A stretch of DNA of 64,000 nucleotides. It comes from an uncultured Aliivibrio sp. (lineage in GTDB: Bacteria > Pseudomonadota > Gammaproteobacteria > Enterobacterales > Vibrionaceae). Shown here piece by piece: positions 35,578-46,382 of this stretch. The stretch is taken from the NCBI RefSeq assembly GCF_946479765.1, contig NZ_CAMLHO010000008.1, positions 1 through 64,000 on the forward strand, in the 5' to 3' direction. The notes under the pieces were generated by a model, which did no database searches, was not told the DNA's origin, and saw only the letters and a list, made by a program, of their open reading frames with translations. Position 1 is the first letter of the stretch, and each line of letters begins with the position of its first letter. The position numbers were made by a program, and so were the translations under genes.

Positions 35578-37206
35578 TTAATTAATGTTTTTAGGTACTA
35601 GGATCGTTGGTCCTGACTCTTCAAGTGCTTCTGGATAATCAAGCGTATAATGTAAACCACAGCTTTCTTTACGCTCCATTGCACAGCGAACCATGAGTTC
35701 AGATACATCGAGTAAGTTACGTAGCTCAATTAAATTGTTCGACACACGGAAATTACTATAGTAATCATGCGTCTCTTGTTTCAATAATTGAATACGACGA
35801 AGTGCTCGTTCTAGACGCTTATCAGTACGAACAATCCCCATGTAATCCCACATAAACAGACGTAATTCATGCCAGTTATGCTGGATCACCACTTCCTCAT
35901 CAGAGCATTCAACTTGGCTTTCATCCCAAGCGGGTAATGACGGTGGAAGCTCTCGATTATTCATATCTTTAATGATGTTTTCAGAAGCCGACCATGCATA
36001 AACAACGCACTCTAATAATGAGTTAGAAGCCAAACGGTTTGCCCCATGAAGGCCAGTGTAGCTCACTTCACCAATAGCAAATAAACCATCGATGTCAGTT
36101 TGACCTTGTTTATCGACCATTACGCCACCGCAAGTATAGTGAGCCGCAGGAACAATTGGGATTGGCTCTTCGGTCATATCGATACCAAATGACAACAGTT
36201 TTTCATTAATGGTTGGGAAATGGTGGAGAATGAAATCTTTAGGTTTGTGACTGATGTCCAAATACATGCAGTCAGCACCTAAACGCTTCATTTCAAAATC
36301 GATAGCGCGAGCAACTACATCACGAGGTGCTAATTCACCACGTTGGTCAAAATCAGGCATAAAACGAGTGCCATCAGGTCGGCGTAAATAGGCGCCTTCA
36401 CCACGAAGAGCTTCGGACATTAAGAAATTACGAGCATCAGGGTGGAATAAACACGTAGGGTGAAATTGGTTGAACTCAAGATTTGCAACCCGACAACCTG
36501 CACGCCACGCCATAGCGATACCGTCACCAGAGGAAACATCTGGGTTTGATGTATATTGATACACTTTAGAGGCGCCACCTGTCGCTAATACGACAAATTT
36601 TGCACGAACGGTTTCAACGTGCTCCGCATCACGGTTCCAAATATAAGCACCAACTACTTTGTCTGCTTCGCCGCCAATTTTATCTTCGGTGATTAAATCC
36701 AACGCATTGTGTCGCTCAAAGATAGATATATTAGGATGGTTTACTACGTTATCTTGTAATGAGTTTTGCACCGCTCTGCCTGTGGCATCTGCCGCGTGCA
36801 GAATACGACGATGGCTATGGCCACCCTCACGAGTTAAATGAAATTTTGGATCTGAAACGTCGGTTTCTTTTTCATCATCGTGATCAAAAGGAACACCGCC
36901 ATCAATTAACCATTGAACGCAATGTTTGGCATTCTCCGCAATAAAAGTAACAACATCTTTATCACAAATATGTGCGCCTGCAACAAGGGTATCGTCGACA
37001 TGTGACTCTACCGTATCACTTTCATCAAATACGGCGGCAATGCCACCTTGAGCGTAGTAGGTAGAGCCTTCATTACGAGGGCCTTTACTTAAAACGATCA
37101 CCTTTCCATGTGGTGCGACTCTAAGTGCAAGTGAAAGACCAGCAGCACCACTGCCTATGACTAAAACGTCGCAAGTGTGTTCATTGGTTATGTTCATACT
37201 ATTCAT
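35578..37206 (-). CDS. nadB: L-aspartate oxidase
   Basis: NadB oxidises aspartate to iminoaspartate, the first step of NAD synthesis. The protein is about 540 residues, as in E. coli. It has the FAD motif [17 protein letters not shown], the [12 protein letters not shown] loop, and [18 protein letters not shown] with the catalytic region. Several ATG codons lie close together; 37206 has AGGA five bases upstream, while 37197 ([11 protein letters not shown]) best matches E. coli. It diverges from rpoE, as in E. coli. Confidence 0.95.
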   Translation of the reverse strand: MNSMNITNEHTCDVLVIGSGAAGLSLALRVAPHGKVIVLSKGPRNEGSTYYAQGGIAAVFDESDTVESHVDDTLVAGAHICDKDVVTFIAENAKHCVQWLIDGGVPFDHDDEKETDVSDPKFHLTREGGHSHRRILHAADATGRAVQNSLQDNVVNHPNISIFERHNALDLITEDKIGGEADKVVGAYIWNRDAEHVETVRAKFVVLATGGASKVYQYTSNPDVSSGDGIAMAWRAGCRVANLEFNQFHPTCLFHPDARNFLMSEALRGEGAYLRRPDGTRFMPDFDQRGELAPRDVVARAIDFEMKRLGADCMYLDISHKPKDFILHHFPTINEKLLSFGIDMTEEPIPIVPAAHYTCGGVMVDKQGQTDIDGLFAIGEVSYTGLHGANRLASNSLLECVVYAWSASENIIKDMNNRELPPSLPAWDESQVECSDEEVVIQHNWHELRLFMWDYMGIVRTDKRLERALRRIQLLKQETHDYYSNFRVSNNLIELRNLLDVSELMVRCAMERKESCGLHYTLDYPEALEESGPTILVPKNIN

Positions 37207-37515
37207 CATTATCCTGTGATTATCCGAGCATTTTACCAGAATCTATGAGATTGCGTCATATTTTGAGGTGGAATCTTAAATATCAAGAATAAAAAATAGA
37301 GCGTGAGAAGTTAACGTTGTGTAAAAAAGATCGTTAAATCAATCATTGAACTATTAAATTGATAAAAAAATGTAATAATAAAGGAACTTTCTAAAGATTA
37401 GAAACTCATACATAGTGCTCAAGTTAATCGTGGTATAGCGGATATATTGTCAGCTATTTGCGTAATCTAAACTTTATGCGCATCTAAGAAGAATAACGTG
37501 GGAGTACCCGCTCCA
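37207..37515. promoter_or_regulatory. nadB / rpoE divergent intergenic region
   Basis: This 309-bp AT-rich region carries the sigma-E type promoter for rpoE at 37383-37410 and must contain the nadB promoter. No gene is seen. Confidence 0.6.
37383..37410 (+). promoter_or_regulatory. Sigma-E promoter of the rpoE operon
   Basis: GGAACTT, a 16-bp spacer and TCATA match the sigma-E consensus (GGAACTT, 16 bp, TCTRA) with exact spacing; only the -10 departs from it. It lies about 105 bp before the rpoE start, similar to the autoregulated P2 promoter of E. coli rpoE. Confidence 0.8.
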
Positions 37516-38094
37516 ATGAGTGAGCAGTTAACAGATCAAGTTTTAATTGAGCGTGTTCAGCGTGGTGACAAGCAAGCCTTTAACCATTTGGTTATTAAGT
37601 ACCAAAACAAAGTATGTAGTCTTGTTGCTCGTTATGTAAAAAACAGTGGCGATGTGCCAGATGTTGCACAAGAAGCATTTATTAAAGCGTATCGAGCGTT
37701 GCCTACTTTTCGTGGGGACAGTGCATTCTATACTTGGTTGTATCGAATAGCGGTCAATACAGCTAAAAATTACCTTGTAGCTCAAGGCCGCCGGCCACCA
37801 GCCTCTGATGTTGATGCTGAAGAAGCTGAATATTATGAAGGTGCGAGTGCGCTAAAAGAAATCACTAACCCAGAAAATTTATCATTGACTGAAGAGTTAC
37901 GACAAATCGTATTTTCGACAATTGATGGTTTACCTGAAGATTTAAAAACAGCAATCACGTTACGAGAGCTAGAAGGCTTAAGTTATGAAGATATTGCTGT
38001 TGTAATGGAGTGTCCGGTTGGTACGGTTCGTTCTCGTATTTTCCGAGCTCGTGAAGTTGTTGAGAAAAAGATCCAACCGCTAATGCAGCGTTAA
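37516..38094 (+). CDS. rpoE: RNA polymerase sigma-E factor
   Basis: RpoE directs the envelope stress response. The 192-residue ECF sigma factor has region 2 (FNHLVIKYQNKV through YTWLYRIAVNTAKN) and region 4 (LPEDLKTAITLRELEGLSYEDIA). ATG 37516 (MSEQLTDQ) matches known RpoE starts, with GGGAG ten bases upstream; a GTG six codons upstream is rejected. It is the first gene of rpoE-rseA-rseB-rseC and is preceded by its own sigma-E promoter. Confidence 0.96.
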   Translation: MSEQLTDQVLIERVQRGDKQAFNHLVIKYQNKVCSLVARYVKNSGDVPDVAQEAFIKAYRALPTFRGDSAFYTWLYRIAVNTAKNYLVAQGRRPPASDVDAEEAEYYEGASALKEITNPENLSLTEELRQIVFSTIDGLPEDLKTAITLRELEGLSYEDIAVVMECPVGTVRSRIFRAREVVEKKIQPLMQR

Positions 38095-38124
38095 TTAATT
38101 TCCAACGGTCAAACGGTGAAGACA

Positions 38125-38742
38125 ATGACTTATAAAGAACAAATTTCGGCGTTTACTGATAATGAAGAAATGGACAATGCGTTCATCGAATCGTTATCGC
38201 AGCCTGAAAATGCAGAAACCTGGAAAAGTTACCATTTAATTGGTGACATCATGAGAGGTGAAGCACCAGAAACAAAAGAGTGGGACATTGCTGCTAACGT
38301 TGCATTCGCGCTTGAAGATGAGCCTGCTCATCAAGTAAATGAGACGGTGACTGAATTTATACGGTCACAGCCAACGGCAAAGGAAGCAAAGAAAACGCTA
38401 CCAAGTTGGTTGACACAATTTAGCCAAGTGGCGATGGCGGCGTGTTTCTCTTTGGTTGTCATTGTTGGTGTTCAGCAATATAACGGTGCTGATTCAGGTA
38501 TTATTCCTGCTAGTGGTGACATTCAGGTACTTGATACTATTCCCTTTAGTGGAACGGCAGAGCCTGTGAGCTTAACTCGAGATTCTTTAGTTAAGAAAAC
38601 CTCAACTGAAGCTGATGTCATGGAGCAACGTAAACGCATTAATGCGATGCTGCAAGATTATGAATTGCAACTTCGGTTAAATGCTCACGATGGTTCTATT
38701 GACCGTGGTTTATTAGAGCAAAATACAACATTGGAAGAATAA
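38125..38742 (+). CDS. rseA: Anti-sigma-E factor RseA
   Basis: RseA is an inner-membrane protein that holds RpoE until DegS and RseP cleave it. The 205-residue protein has an N-terminal cytoplasmic domain (MTYKEQISAFTDNEE, WKSYHLIGDIMRGE), one transmembrane helix near residues 100-118 (VAMAACFSLVVIVGV), and a periplasmic domain for RseB. The ATG at 38125 follows GGTGAAG. Its stop overlaps the rseB start by one base. Confidence 0.94.
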   Translation: MTYKEQISAFTDNEEMDNAFIESLSQPENAETWKSYHLIGDIMRGEAPETKEWDIAANVAFALEDEPAHQVNETVTEFIRSQPTAKEAKKTLPSWLTQFSQVAMAACFSLVVIVGVQQYNGADSGIIPASGDIQVLDTIPFSGTAEPVSLTRDSLVKKTSTEADVMEQRKRINAMLQDYELQLRLNAHDGSIDRGLLEQNTTLEE

Positions 38743-39719
38743 TGAAACGTATCCTGATCAGCTTTATTGTCTTGGTCAGCTTCTTTCCAAGAATAGCCTC
38801 AGCAGAAGATACCCCCTCTGCTGAGGCTTTGTTGCATCAAATGGGAGAGGCGAGTCACAAGCTAAACTATGAACTTTCCTATATTTTAGTTAAGAAAAAT
38901 AGCATTGAACCGTTTATGTATCGTCATTCCCACACGGATAAAATGACGTTATCCCATCTTGTTTATTTAAGTGGTTCGATGCGAGAAGTCATCCGTCGAA
39001 ATGACGAGATTTCATATTTAGAGCAAGGTAGCAAACCTTTTTCAATCCAATCTGAATCTATTGTTGCTCCGGTGATCCCTCTTTTGCATAAAGACCTTGT
39101 TCCTCTGAAAGCCTATTATGATTTTGTTTCTGTGGGCAGAGGAAGAGAGGCGGGTTCACCAGCTCAGGTAGTGCGAATTGTCGCTAAAGATGGAAATCGT
39201 TATTCATACATAGTGTGGATTGACGAGCGCAGTAAACTCCCATTACGAACTGATCTCGTTAGTCGAGATGGTGACATAATTGAACAGTATCGAGTAGTTT
39301 CTTATACCGTTAGTGAGCAAATTTCAGGGTATATGAGTAAGCGTTTAGGAGAGATCGAGTTACCTAAAGTCTTGCCTTTATCATCGTCTTTACAAGAAAA
39401 AGCAACGTGGAGCGTTAACTGGCTTCCTAATGGATTTAAAGATATTAACTTTAATCGTTATCGTTTAGCGATGAACCAACGCGCGGTTGAAAGCCAGATG
39501 TATTCTGATGGTTTATTTAATTTTTCAGTTTATATTTCTGAAGCGGATAAATTAAGCCAAAAAGAGCAATCGGTCCGTCAAGGTCAACGCTCTCTCTACA
39601 GTTACATACAAGGTGACTATGAGATCAGTGTCGTTGGTGACATTCCACCAATTACGGCAAAACGTATTGCAGATTCTGTTGTTTTTCGCACTTCTGTAGT
39701 AAACAGTGAGGGTAAGTAA
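38742..39719 (+). CDS. rseB: Sigma-E regulatory periplasmic protein RseB
   Basis: RseB binds the periplasmic part of RseA and shields it from DegS until it senses mislocalised lipopolysaccharide. The 325-residue protein has a signal peptide ending ASAED, a LolA/LolB-like N-terminal domain (about 25-200) and a smaller C-terminal domain. Coupled to rseA by TAATG. Confidence 0.95.
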   Translation: MKRILISFIVLVSFFPRIASAEDTPSAEALLHQMGEASHKLNYELSYILVKKNSIEPFMYRHSHTDKMTLSHLVYLSGSMREVIRRNDEISYLEQGSKPFSIQSESIVAPVIPLLHKDLVPLKAYYDFVSVGRGREAGSPAQVVRIVAKDGNRYSYIVWIDERSKLPLRTDLVSRDGDIIEQYRVVSYTVSEQISGYMSKRLGEIELPKVLPLSSSLQEKATWSVNWLPNGFKDINFNRYRLAMNQRAVESQMYSDGLFNFSVYISEADKLSQKEQSVRQGQRSLYSYIQGDYEISVVGDIPPITAKRIADSVVFRTSVVNSEGK

Positions 39720-39724
39720 TTCTT

Positions 39725-40210
39725 ATGATGACAGCACTTGCAACAGTACTTGATATTCAAGACGATATTGTTGTCGTTGGTTGCCAACAAAAAAGCAGCT
39801 GTAACCATTGCTCGTCTAAAGACTCATGTGGAACCGGTATTGTATCTAAAGTACTTCCTGGAAAAGTTCATCACTGGGCTTTCCATACGGATAAGAAACT
39901 AACGGTAGGCCAAATGGTTGAAATAGGGCTACCAGAAAAGAATTTACTGCAATCTGCTGCCATTGTTTATTTGGTTCCTTTGCTTTTTCTTTTGTTTGGT
40001 GCATTAATCTCTGACTGGTTAATCTCCCCATTAATTGGCATTGGTGAAGTGACAACCATTACCATTGCTGCGCTTTCTGCATGGGGAGGTTATTTTATTG
40101 CGAAACGCCTTTCTCATCGTATTGAACAGAACACAGAACAACAAGTTAGCCTAGTCCGAGTCCTTGGTGAACCGATTTCTGACACTATCTCAGTAAATGC
40201 CGCAGGATAA
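39725..40210 (+). CDS. rseC: RseC/MucC-like positive regulator of sigma-E
   Basis: The 161-residue inner-membrane protein has an N-terminal cysteine cluster (Cys20, Cys26, Cys29, Cys35) that could bind a metal or iron-sulfur cluster, and two transmembrane helices (about 78-100 and 107-125). In E. coli RseC has a weak positive effect on sigma-E and has also been tied to SoxR reduction. Two ATG codons are in tandem at 39725. It ends the rpoE operon, with lepA 90 bp downstream. Confidence 0.93.
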   Translation: MMTALATVLDIQDDIVVVGCQQKSSCNHCSSKDSCGTGIVSKVLPGKVHHWAFHTDKKLTVGQMVEIGLPEKNLLQSAAIVYLVPLLFLLFGALISDWLISPLIGIGEVTTITIAALSAWGGYFIAKRLSHRIEQNTEQQVSLVRVLGEPISDTISVNAAG

Positions 40211-40299
40211 GATAGCGACTTGCTAGGAAATTGGGTAGAATCCCATTACTTGATCTCACGATCCAATCCCATTAACTAATTGAGTTTGTCACGTCATTC

Positions 40300-42093
40300 A
40301 TGAAGCATATTCGTAATTTTTCTATTATTGCCCATATCGATCACGGTAAATCAACACTATCTGACCGCCTTATCCAAATTTGTGGTGGCCTGTCAGACCG
40401 TGAAATGGCAGCACAAGTTCTTGATTCAATGGATCTAGAACGTGAACGTGGTATCACTATTAAAGCCCAGAGTGTGACTCTAAACTACACGGCGAACGAT
40501 GGTGAAACTTATCAACTAAATTTCATCGATACACCAGGACATGTTGATTTCTCATACGAAGTATCACGTTCACTTGCTGCTTGTGAAGGCGCATTATTGG
40601 TGGTTGATGCGGGTCAGGGTGTAGAAGCTCAAACTCTAGCAAACTGTTATACCGCTCTTGAAATGGATTTAGAAGTGGTTCCAATCTTGAATAAGATTGA
40701 TTTACCAGCGGCTGATCCAGATCGTGTAGCAGAAGAAATTGAAGACATCGTTGGTATTGAAGCGATGGAGGCGACACGCTGCTCTGCAAAGACTGGTTTA
40801 GGTGTTGATGCCGTTCTTGAAACGATTGTAAAATGTATTCCAGCACCAGAAGGCAATCCAGAAGGTCCAACTCAAGCGTTGATCATTGACTCATGGTTTG
40901 ATAACTATTTAGGTGTTGTTTCTTTGGTTCGAGTTAAGCATGGCTCACTAAAGAAAAATGACAAAATTAAAGTAATGAGCACTGGCCAATCATGGAATGT
41001 TGACCGCATTGGTATCTTCACACCAAAACAAGTGGATACTGATGGATTAAACACCGGTGAAGTAGGCTGGGTTGTTTGTGGTATTAAAGATATTTTAGGC
41101 GCACCAGTGGGTGATACATTAACTCACGCTAAAGGTGGCTGTGAAGAGCGCTTACCTGGTTTCAAAAAAGTGAAACCACAGGTATATGCTGGTTTATTCC
41201 CTATTTCATCGGATGATTATGAAAATTTCCGTGATGCACTGGGTAAATTAAGCTTAAATGATGCGTCTCTTTTCTATGAACCAGAAAGTTCTTCAGCGCT
41301 TGGTTTTGGTTTCCGTTGTGGCTTCCTTGGTATGCTACATATGGAAATCATTCAGGAGCGTTTAGAGCGTGAATACGATCTTGATCTGATTACAACAGCA
41401 CCAACGGTAGTTTACGAAGTTGTGTTGAATAATGGCGATTTACTGTACGTAGATAGCCCTGCAAAATTGCCAGCAGTGAACGATTTAGACGAAATTCGTG
41501 AACCAATTGCTCGTTGTAATATCTTAGTGCCTGCGGATTATTTAGGTAATGTAATTAGCCTATGTATTGAAAAACGTGGTACTCAAGTCGATATGATTTA
41601 TCATGGAAATCAAGTGGCATTAACTTATGACATTCCAATGTCTGAAGTAGTGTTAGATTTCTTTGACCGTTTAAAGTCCACATCTCGTGGTTATGCATCA
41701 TTAGATTACAACTTCCAACGTTATGAACTTTCTAATATGGTTCGTGTTGACGTATTGATTAATGGTGAAAGAGTTGATGCTCTTGCTATCATTACTCACC
41801 ATGATAATGCACAAGGTCGTGGTCGCTTACTTGTTGAGAAGATGAAAGAATTCATCCCTCGTCAAATGTTTGATATTGCAATTCAAGCGGCAATTGGTGG
41901 GCACATTATTGCGCGTTCAACCGTTAAGCAGTTACGTAAAAACGTAATCGCAAAATGTTACGGTGGCGATATTAGCCGTAAGAAAAAACTGTTGAAGAAG
42001 CAAAAAGACGGTAAGAAACGCATGAAGCAGATTGGTAATGTTGAATTACCTCAAGAAGCTTTCCTTGCGATTCTTCATGTAGGTAAAGATTAA
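40300..42093 (+). CDS. lepA: Translation elongation factor 4 (LepA)
   Basis: LepA is a ribosome-binding GTPase affecting translation initiation or back-translocation. The 597-residue protein has G1 AHIDHGKS (11-18), the switch motif [11 protein letters not shown]3 DTPGH, G4 NKID and the LepA-specific C-terminal domain ending in [20 protein letters not shown] in shorter blocks. It lies upstream of lepB, as in E. coli. Confidence 0.97.
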   Translation: MKHIRNFSIIAHIDHGKSTLSDRLIQICGGLSDREMAAQVLDSMDLERERGITIKAQSVTLNYTANDGETYQLNFIDTPGHVDFSYEVSRSLAACEGALLVVDAGQGVEAQTLANCYTALEMDLEVVPILNKIDLPAADPDRVAEEIEDIVGIEAMEATRCSAKTGLGVDAVLETIVKCIPAPEGNPEGPTQALIIDSWFDNYLGVVSLVRVKHGSLKKNDKIKVMSTGQSWNVDRIGIFTPKQVDTDGLNTGEVGWVVCGIKDILGAPVGDTLTHAKGGCEERLPGFKKVKPQVYAGLFPISSDDYENFRDALGKLSLNDASLFYEPESSSALGFGFRCGFLGMLHMEIIQERLEREYDLDLITTAPTVVYEVVLNNGDLLYVDSPAKLPAVNDLDEIREPIARCNILVPADYLGNVISLCIEKRGTQVDMIYHGNQVALTYDIPMSEVVLDFFDRLKSTSRGYASLDYNFQRYELSNMVRVDVLINGERVDALAIITHHDNAQGRGRLLVEKMKEFIPRQMFDIAIQAAIGGHIIARSTVKQLRKNVIAKCYGGDISRKKKLLKKQKDGKKRMKQIGNVELPQEAFLAILHVGKD

Positions 42094-42144
42094 TTTATAA
42101 CTTCTGATTTATCAGAACGACGTAAATGACGCTTTATTACAGCT

Positions 42145-42181
42145 CAAAGAAAGCGATGATCAATGGTCTTCGCTTTCTTTG
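42145..42181 (+). other. 12-bp hairpin between lepA and lepB
   Basis: CAAAGAAAGCGA and TCGCTTTCTTTG pair across a 13-base loop in the 120-bp lepA-lepB gap. The right arm is T-rich but no T run follows. It may act as a weak terminator, a processing site, or a barrier to 3' exonucleases. Confidence 0.6.
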
Positions 42182-42213
42182 TTATGCAACACTTAATAAC
42201 TTAAGGGAATGTA

Positions 42214-43116
42214 ATGGCTAACACTTTTTCACTGATTTTAGTTTTAGTAACACTGTTTACTGGTGTTATTTGGACTATTGATAAATTCGTCTTGGCACCA
42301 AAGCGCAAACAAAAAATTGCAGCTGCGCGTGATCAAGTGAATGGACAAGTTGATGAAGCAACACTTGAAAAAGTCGCTCCTCAACCGGCATGGATAGAAC
42401 AGTCTGTTTCTATTTTTCCAGTGATTGGCCTTGTTTTAGTGTTGCGCTCATTTATTTATGAGCCGTTCCAGATCCCATCCGGTTCGATGATGCCGACGCT
42501 TTTAGTCGGTGATTTTATCTTGGTTGAAAAATTCTCTTATGGAATTAAAGACCCTGTTTGGCGCTCACAACTTGTAGACGTAGGTAAACCTGAACGTGGT
42601 GATATTGTTGTTTTTAAATACCCACCACAACCAAATATCGACTATATTAAACGTGTAGTTGGTGAACCTGGTGATACCGTTACCTATAGCTCTGCTAAGC
42701 AAATTTGTGTTAAACAAAAAGGTGAGAGCAAGTGTAATATCATCCCGTTAACGAACATGAAAGACAGTGAATTTATGCCAGATCGCACTAACTTAGTTCA
42801 ATATACTGAGCAGTTAGCAAGCGATACTACGCATGATATTTTGGTTAACCCTATGAGGTCTGATCGTGTGTCGATGTATCAACCACGACCAGGCTATAAT
42901 GAATGGGTTGTTCCAGAAGGTAACTACTTTGTGATGGGCGATAATCGTGACAACAGTGCTGACAGTCGTTATTGGGGTTTTGTTCCAGAAGCGAATCTTG
43001 TTGGCAAAGCGGTCGGGATCTGGATCAGCTTTGAATTTGAACGTGGTAGCGATAGTGTGCTGCCTTCCTTTATTCCTACTGGTGTGCGTTTTAACCGCAT
43101 CGGTGGCATAGACTGA
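42214..43116 (+). CDS. lepB: Signal peptidase I
   Basis: LepB removes signal peptides from exported proteins at the periplasmic face of the inner membrane. The 300-residue protein has two N-terminal transmembrane helices (about 3-25 and 63-83), the catalytic Ser91 in PSGSMMPTL and the general base Lys146 in DYIKRVVGEPGD, at the same numbers as E. coli. The box GDNRDNSADSRYWG is intact. AAGGGA precedes the ATG. First gene of lepB-rnc-era. Confidence 0.97.
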   Translation: MANTFSLILVLVTLFTGVIWTIDKFVLAPKRKQKIAAARDQVNGQVDEATLEKVAPQPAWIEQSVSIFPVIGLVLVLRSFIYEPFQIPSGSMMPTLLVGDFILVEKFSYGIKDPVWRSQLVDVGKPERGDIVVFKYPPQPNIDYIKRVVGEPGDTVTYSSAKQICVKQKGESKCNIIPLTNMKDSEFMPDRTNLVQYTEQLASDTTHDILVNPMRSDRVSMYQPRPGYNEWVVPEGNYFVMGDNRDNSADSRYWGFVPEANLVGKAVGIWISFEFERGSDSVLPSFIPTGVRFNRIGGID

Positions 43117-43126
43117 TTGAAAGATT

Positions 43127-43798
43127 ATGAATTCTTCATTACAACGCTTAGAAAAGAAAATTGGCTATCAATTTAACGATGAAAACTTTTTAAAATTAGC
43201 ACTGACTCACCGTAGTGCTAATGGTACTCATAATGAGCGCTTAGAGTTTTTAGGTGATTCAATTTTGAGTTTTGTTGTTGCAGATGAGTTATATCACCGC
43301 TTCCCTAAAGTGGATGAAGGTGATATGAGCCGTATGCGAGCAACTCTTGTTCGTGGTCATACATTGGCTGAATTAGGTCGTGAATTCCAACTGGGTGATT
43401 ACCTATTCTTAGGTCCTGGTGAATTGAAAAGTGGTGGTTTCCGCCGTGATTCAATTTTAGCCGATGCGGTTGAAGCGATTATTGGTGGTATTTATCTTGA
43501 TAGTGATACCGAAGTGATTCGTCGAATTATTTTAGCATGGTACAAAACACGCTTAGATTCGATTGAACCAGGTATCTCTCAAAAAGATCCAAAAACACGT
43601 CTTCAAGAATACCTACAAGGTCGTCGTAAGCCGTTACCAACGTACACTGTGACAAAAATTAAAGGTGAAGCTCACAACCAAGAGTTCACTATTGAATGTA
43701 TCGTAGCAGGCTTGGATAAGCCTGTTATCGGCAAAGGAAGTAGCCGCCGCAAGGCAGAACAGTCGGCTGCTGACATAGCATTAGGACAAGTAAACTAA
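43127..43798 (+). CDS. rnc: Ribonuclease III
   Basis: RNase III cuts double-stranded RNA in rRNA precursors and many mRNAs. The 223-residue protein has the signature ERLEFLGDS at 37-45 and the second metal-ligand region [13 protein letters not shown], followed by a double-stranded RNA-binding domain ([18 protein letters not shown] onward). The stop overlaps the era start by one base, as in E. coli. Confidence 0.97.
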   Translation: MNSSLQRLEKKIGYQFNDENFLKLALTHRSANGTHNERLEFLGDSILSFVVADELYHRFPKVDEGDMSRMRATLVRGHTLAELGREFQLGDYLFLGPGELKSGGFRRDSILADAVEAIIGGIYLDSDTEVIRRIILAWYKTRLDSIEPGISQKDPKTRLQEYLQGRRKPLPTYTVTKIKGEAHNQEFTIECIVAGLDKPVIGKGSSRRKAEQSAADIALGQVN

Positions 43799-44763
43799 TG
43801 TCAGATGACAAAGAATTCGATCTAGATGCGTACTTCTCATCAGAAGCTAAAACAGAATCTAGCGACAATCAGCACTGTGGCTTTATTGCTATCGTTGGTC
43901 GTCCAAACGTAGGTAAATCAACACTTCTAAACCAAATATTGGGGCAGAAGATTTCGATTACATCTCGTAAACCTCAAACGACTCGTCACCGCATTATGGG
44001 TGTTGATACGGAAGGGGATTATCAAGCGATTTATATTGATACGCCAGGTCTTCATATTGAAGAAAAGCGTGCGATTAACCGTTTAATGAACCGTGCAGCA
44101 AGCTCATCATTAAGTGATGTTAACTTGGTTTTATTCTTGGTAGATGGTACTCACTGGACACCAGACGATGAAATGGTATTGAATAAGCTGAGAAAAGCTG
44201 GATTCCCTACGGTTTTATTAGTAAACAAAGTAGATAACGTTAAAGATAAAAATGACGTTATGGCTCATCTTCAAACAATGACTGAAAAAATGGACTTTGT
44301 TGATGTTGTGCCAATTTCAGCGAAATCAGGGTCTAATGTTGATATTGTTCAAAAACTAGTTCGTGAACATTTACCAAAAGCGGTGCATCACTTTCCTGAA
44401 GAATACGTAACTGACCGTTCGCAACGTTTTATGGCATCAGAAATTATTCGTGAAAAGCTTATGCGCTTTACGGGTGAAGAACTGCCGTATTCAGTAACCG
44501 TTGAGATCGAGCGTTTTGATTACAACCCAAAAATGGATGGTTTTCATATTAACGGCCTAATTCTTGTTGAGCGTCTTGGTCAAAAGAAAATGGTTGTTGG
44601 TAAGAACGGTGAAAAGATCAAAGTAATTGGTCGTGAAGCACGTATTGATATGGAAGGCTTGTTTGACCGCAAAGTGTATTTAGAGCTTTGGGTTAAAGTT
44701 AAATCTGGTTGGGCTGATGATGAGCGAGCACTTCGTTCTCTAGGTTACATCGACGATTTGTAA
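43798..44763 (+). CDS. era: GTPase Era
   Basis: Era binds the 3' end of 16S rRNA and aids 30S maturation. The 321-residue protein has G1 GRPNVGKS (34-41), G3 DTPG, G4 NKVD and a C-terminal KH domain with [16 protein letters not shown]. It has about 20 more N-terminal residues than E. coli Era, rich in acidic residues ([11 protein letters not shown]). It is coupled to rnc; a terminator at 44800 then separates it from recO. Confidence 0.96.
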   Translation: MSDDKEFDLDAYFSSEAKTESSDNQHCGFIAIVGRPNVGKSTLLNQILGQKISITSRKPQTTRHRIMGVDTEGDYQAIYIDTPGLHIEEKRAINRLMNRAASSSLSDVNLVLFLVDGTHWTPDDEMVLNKLRKAGFPTVLLVNKVDNVKDKNDVMAHLQTMTEKMDFVDVVPISAKSGSNVDIVQKLVREHLPKAVHHFPEEYVTDRSQRFMASEIIREKLMRFTGEELPYSVTVEIERFDYNPKMDGFHINGLILVERLGQKKMVVGKNGEKIKVIGREARIDMEGLFDRKVYLELWVKVKSGWADDERALRSLGYIDDL

Positions 44764-44799
44764 TTTCTAGAAACTAGAAACGATAAAAGCTAGAGCTGG

Positions 44800-44847
44800 A
44801 TCCCGAATAACTGAAGTGAATACCTTTAAGTTGTTTGGGATTTTTTT
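44800..44847 (+). terminator. era terminator
   Basis: A 12-bp stem with some G-T pairs (ATCCCGAATAAC with GTTGTTTGGGAT) and an 18-base loop is followed by seven Ts. Confidence 0.7.
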
Positions 44848-44937
44848 GTTATAGCATAAGGCATCTTTTATAGTCTCTAGAAGCGAAGCTTTATCGTTAG
44901 CGAAGTGTATAGTTCATCTTATTTATAGGTAAAAAAC

Positions 44938-45654
44938 GTGGAAGAAGGCTTACAACGCTGTTTTGTCCTGCACCGTAGACCGTATAGTGAAAGCAGTCTA
45001 ATCTTAGATGTGTTTAGCGAAGAATATGGTCGTTTATCTATTATATCCAAAGGCGCACGAAGTAAGCGATCCAATCTAAAAGGTGTATTGCAAGCGTTTA
45101 CTCCATTACTAATGAAGTGGTCAGGAAAAGGGTCCATGCGAACACTGCGTCAGGCTGAAAGCATCAGTTTGGCTATCCCGCTCACTGGCATAAACTTATA
45201 TTCAGCCATGTACATTAACGAATTAGTGGTGCGCGTGATTGAACAAGAAACGCCTTATCCCGCACTCTTTCTCGATTATCTCACCGTATTAACTGAACTT
45301 GCTCAGACTAAAAATCCAGAACCTGCCTTGCGTCGTTTTGAATTGGCCTTATTGTCTTCATTAGGTTATGGCGTCGATTTTTTACATTGTTCTGGGAGTG
45401 GTGAAGTTGTTTCTCCAGAAATGACCTATCGCTACCGTGAGCAACAAGGTTTTATGGCATCCATTCGTCATGACCCGTTAATGAGCTTCAAAGGTGATGA
45501 ACTTATCGCTATCAGTGAGCGTCGATTTATAACACCAGAGCAATTAAAAGCGGCAAAACGCTTTACACGTATAGCCTTAAAGCCGTATCTTGGCGGTAAG
45601 CCCCTAAAAAGTAGGGAACTGTTTCTTCCAAGAACAAGGAGTATTCTAAAATGA
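44938..45654 (+). CDS. recO: DNA repair protein RecO
   Basis: RecO works with RecR to load RecA on SSB-coated DNA. The 238-residue protein begins with GTG ([18 protein letters not shown]), matching the E. coli RecO N-terminus MEGWQRAFVLHSRPWSE. The OB fold is followed by [20 protein letters not shown] and the C-terminal [15 protein letters not shown]. It overlaps pdxJ by four bases (ATGA). Confidence 0.95.
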   Translation: MEEGLQRCFVLHRRPYSESSLILDVFSEEYGRLSIISKGARSKRSNLKGVLQAFTPLLMKWSGKGSMRTLRQAESISLAIPLTGINLYSAMYINELVVRVIEQETPYPALFLDYLTVLTELAQTKNPEPALRRFELALLSSLGYGVDFLHCSGSGEVVSPEMTYRYREQQGFMASIRHDPLMSFKGDELIAISERRFITPEQLKAAKRFTRIALKPYLGGKPLKSRELFLPRTRSILK

Positions 45655-46382
45655 GTTCAATTTTACTTGGTGTCAATATCGATCACGTAGCCACTCTTCG
45701 TAATGCAAGAGGGACTAAATACCCAGATCCAGTGCACGCTGCTGAAATTGCAGAGCGTGCAGGCGCTGCCGGTATTACGATTCATCTACGTGAAGACCGT
45801 CGTCATATAAAAGATCGTGATGTGCGAATTTTACGTGAAACGCTGCAAACACGAATGAATTTAGAAATGGCAGTGACGGATGAAATGATCGCTATTGCAT
45901 TAGAAACACAACCTGAGTTTGTTTGTCTTGTGCCAGAAAAGCGTGAAGAGTTAACCACTGAAGGTGGTCTGAATGTTGTTGGTCAACTTGAGAAAGTAAA
46001 AACAGCAACTCAAACGCTATCAAAAGCAGGAATTAAAGTGTCTCTGTTTATTGATGCCGATAAAGATCAGATCGATGCTGCTGTTGAGTGCGGAGCTCCA
46101 TTTATTGAACTTCATACTGGTGCGTATGCGGATGCCGAGACAGAAGAAGCGCAACAAGGCGAATTGAAAAAAATTGCGGCAGGTGCAAGTTATGCTGTAT
46201 CTAAAGGTTTAATTGTTAATGCTGGTCACGGTTTGACATATCATAACGTTGAAGCGATTGCTGCTCTACCAGAAATCTATGAATTAAACATCGGTCACTC
46301 TATTATGGGGCGAGCAGTGTTTGATGGTTTAGAAAAAGCGGTTTCGGATATGCACCGTATTATGCTTGGTGCTCGTAAGTAA
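45651..46382 (+). CDS. pdxJ: Pyridoxine 5'-phosphate synthase
   Basis: PdxJ joins 1-deoxyxylulose 5-phosphate and amino-acetone phosphate to make pyridoxine phosphate. The 243-residue TIM-barrel protein has [15 protein letters not shown], the [13 protein letters not shown] motif, and [11 protein letters not shown] near the C-terminus. AAGGAG precedes the ATG. It is coupled to recO upstream and to acpS downstream. Confidence 0.97.
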   Translation: MSSILLGVNIDHVATLRNARGTKYPDPVHAAEIAERAGAAGITIHLREDRRHIKDRDVRILRETLQTRMNLEMAVTDEMIAIALETQPEFVCLVPEKREELTTEGGLNVVGQLEKVKTATQTLSKAGIKVSLFIDADKDQIDAAVECGAPFIELHTGAYADAETEEAQQGELKKIAAGASYAVSKGLIVNAGHGLTYHNVEAIAALPEIYELNIGHSIMGRAVFDGLEKAVSDMHRIMLGARK

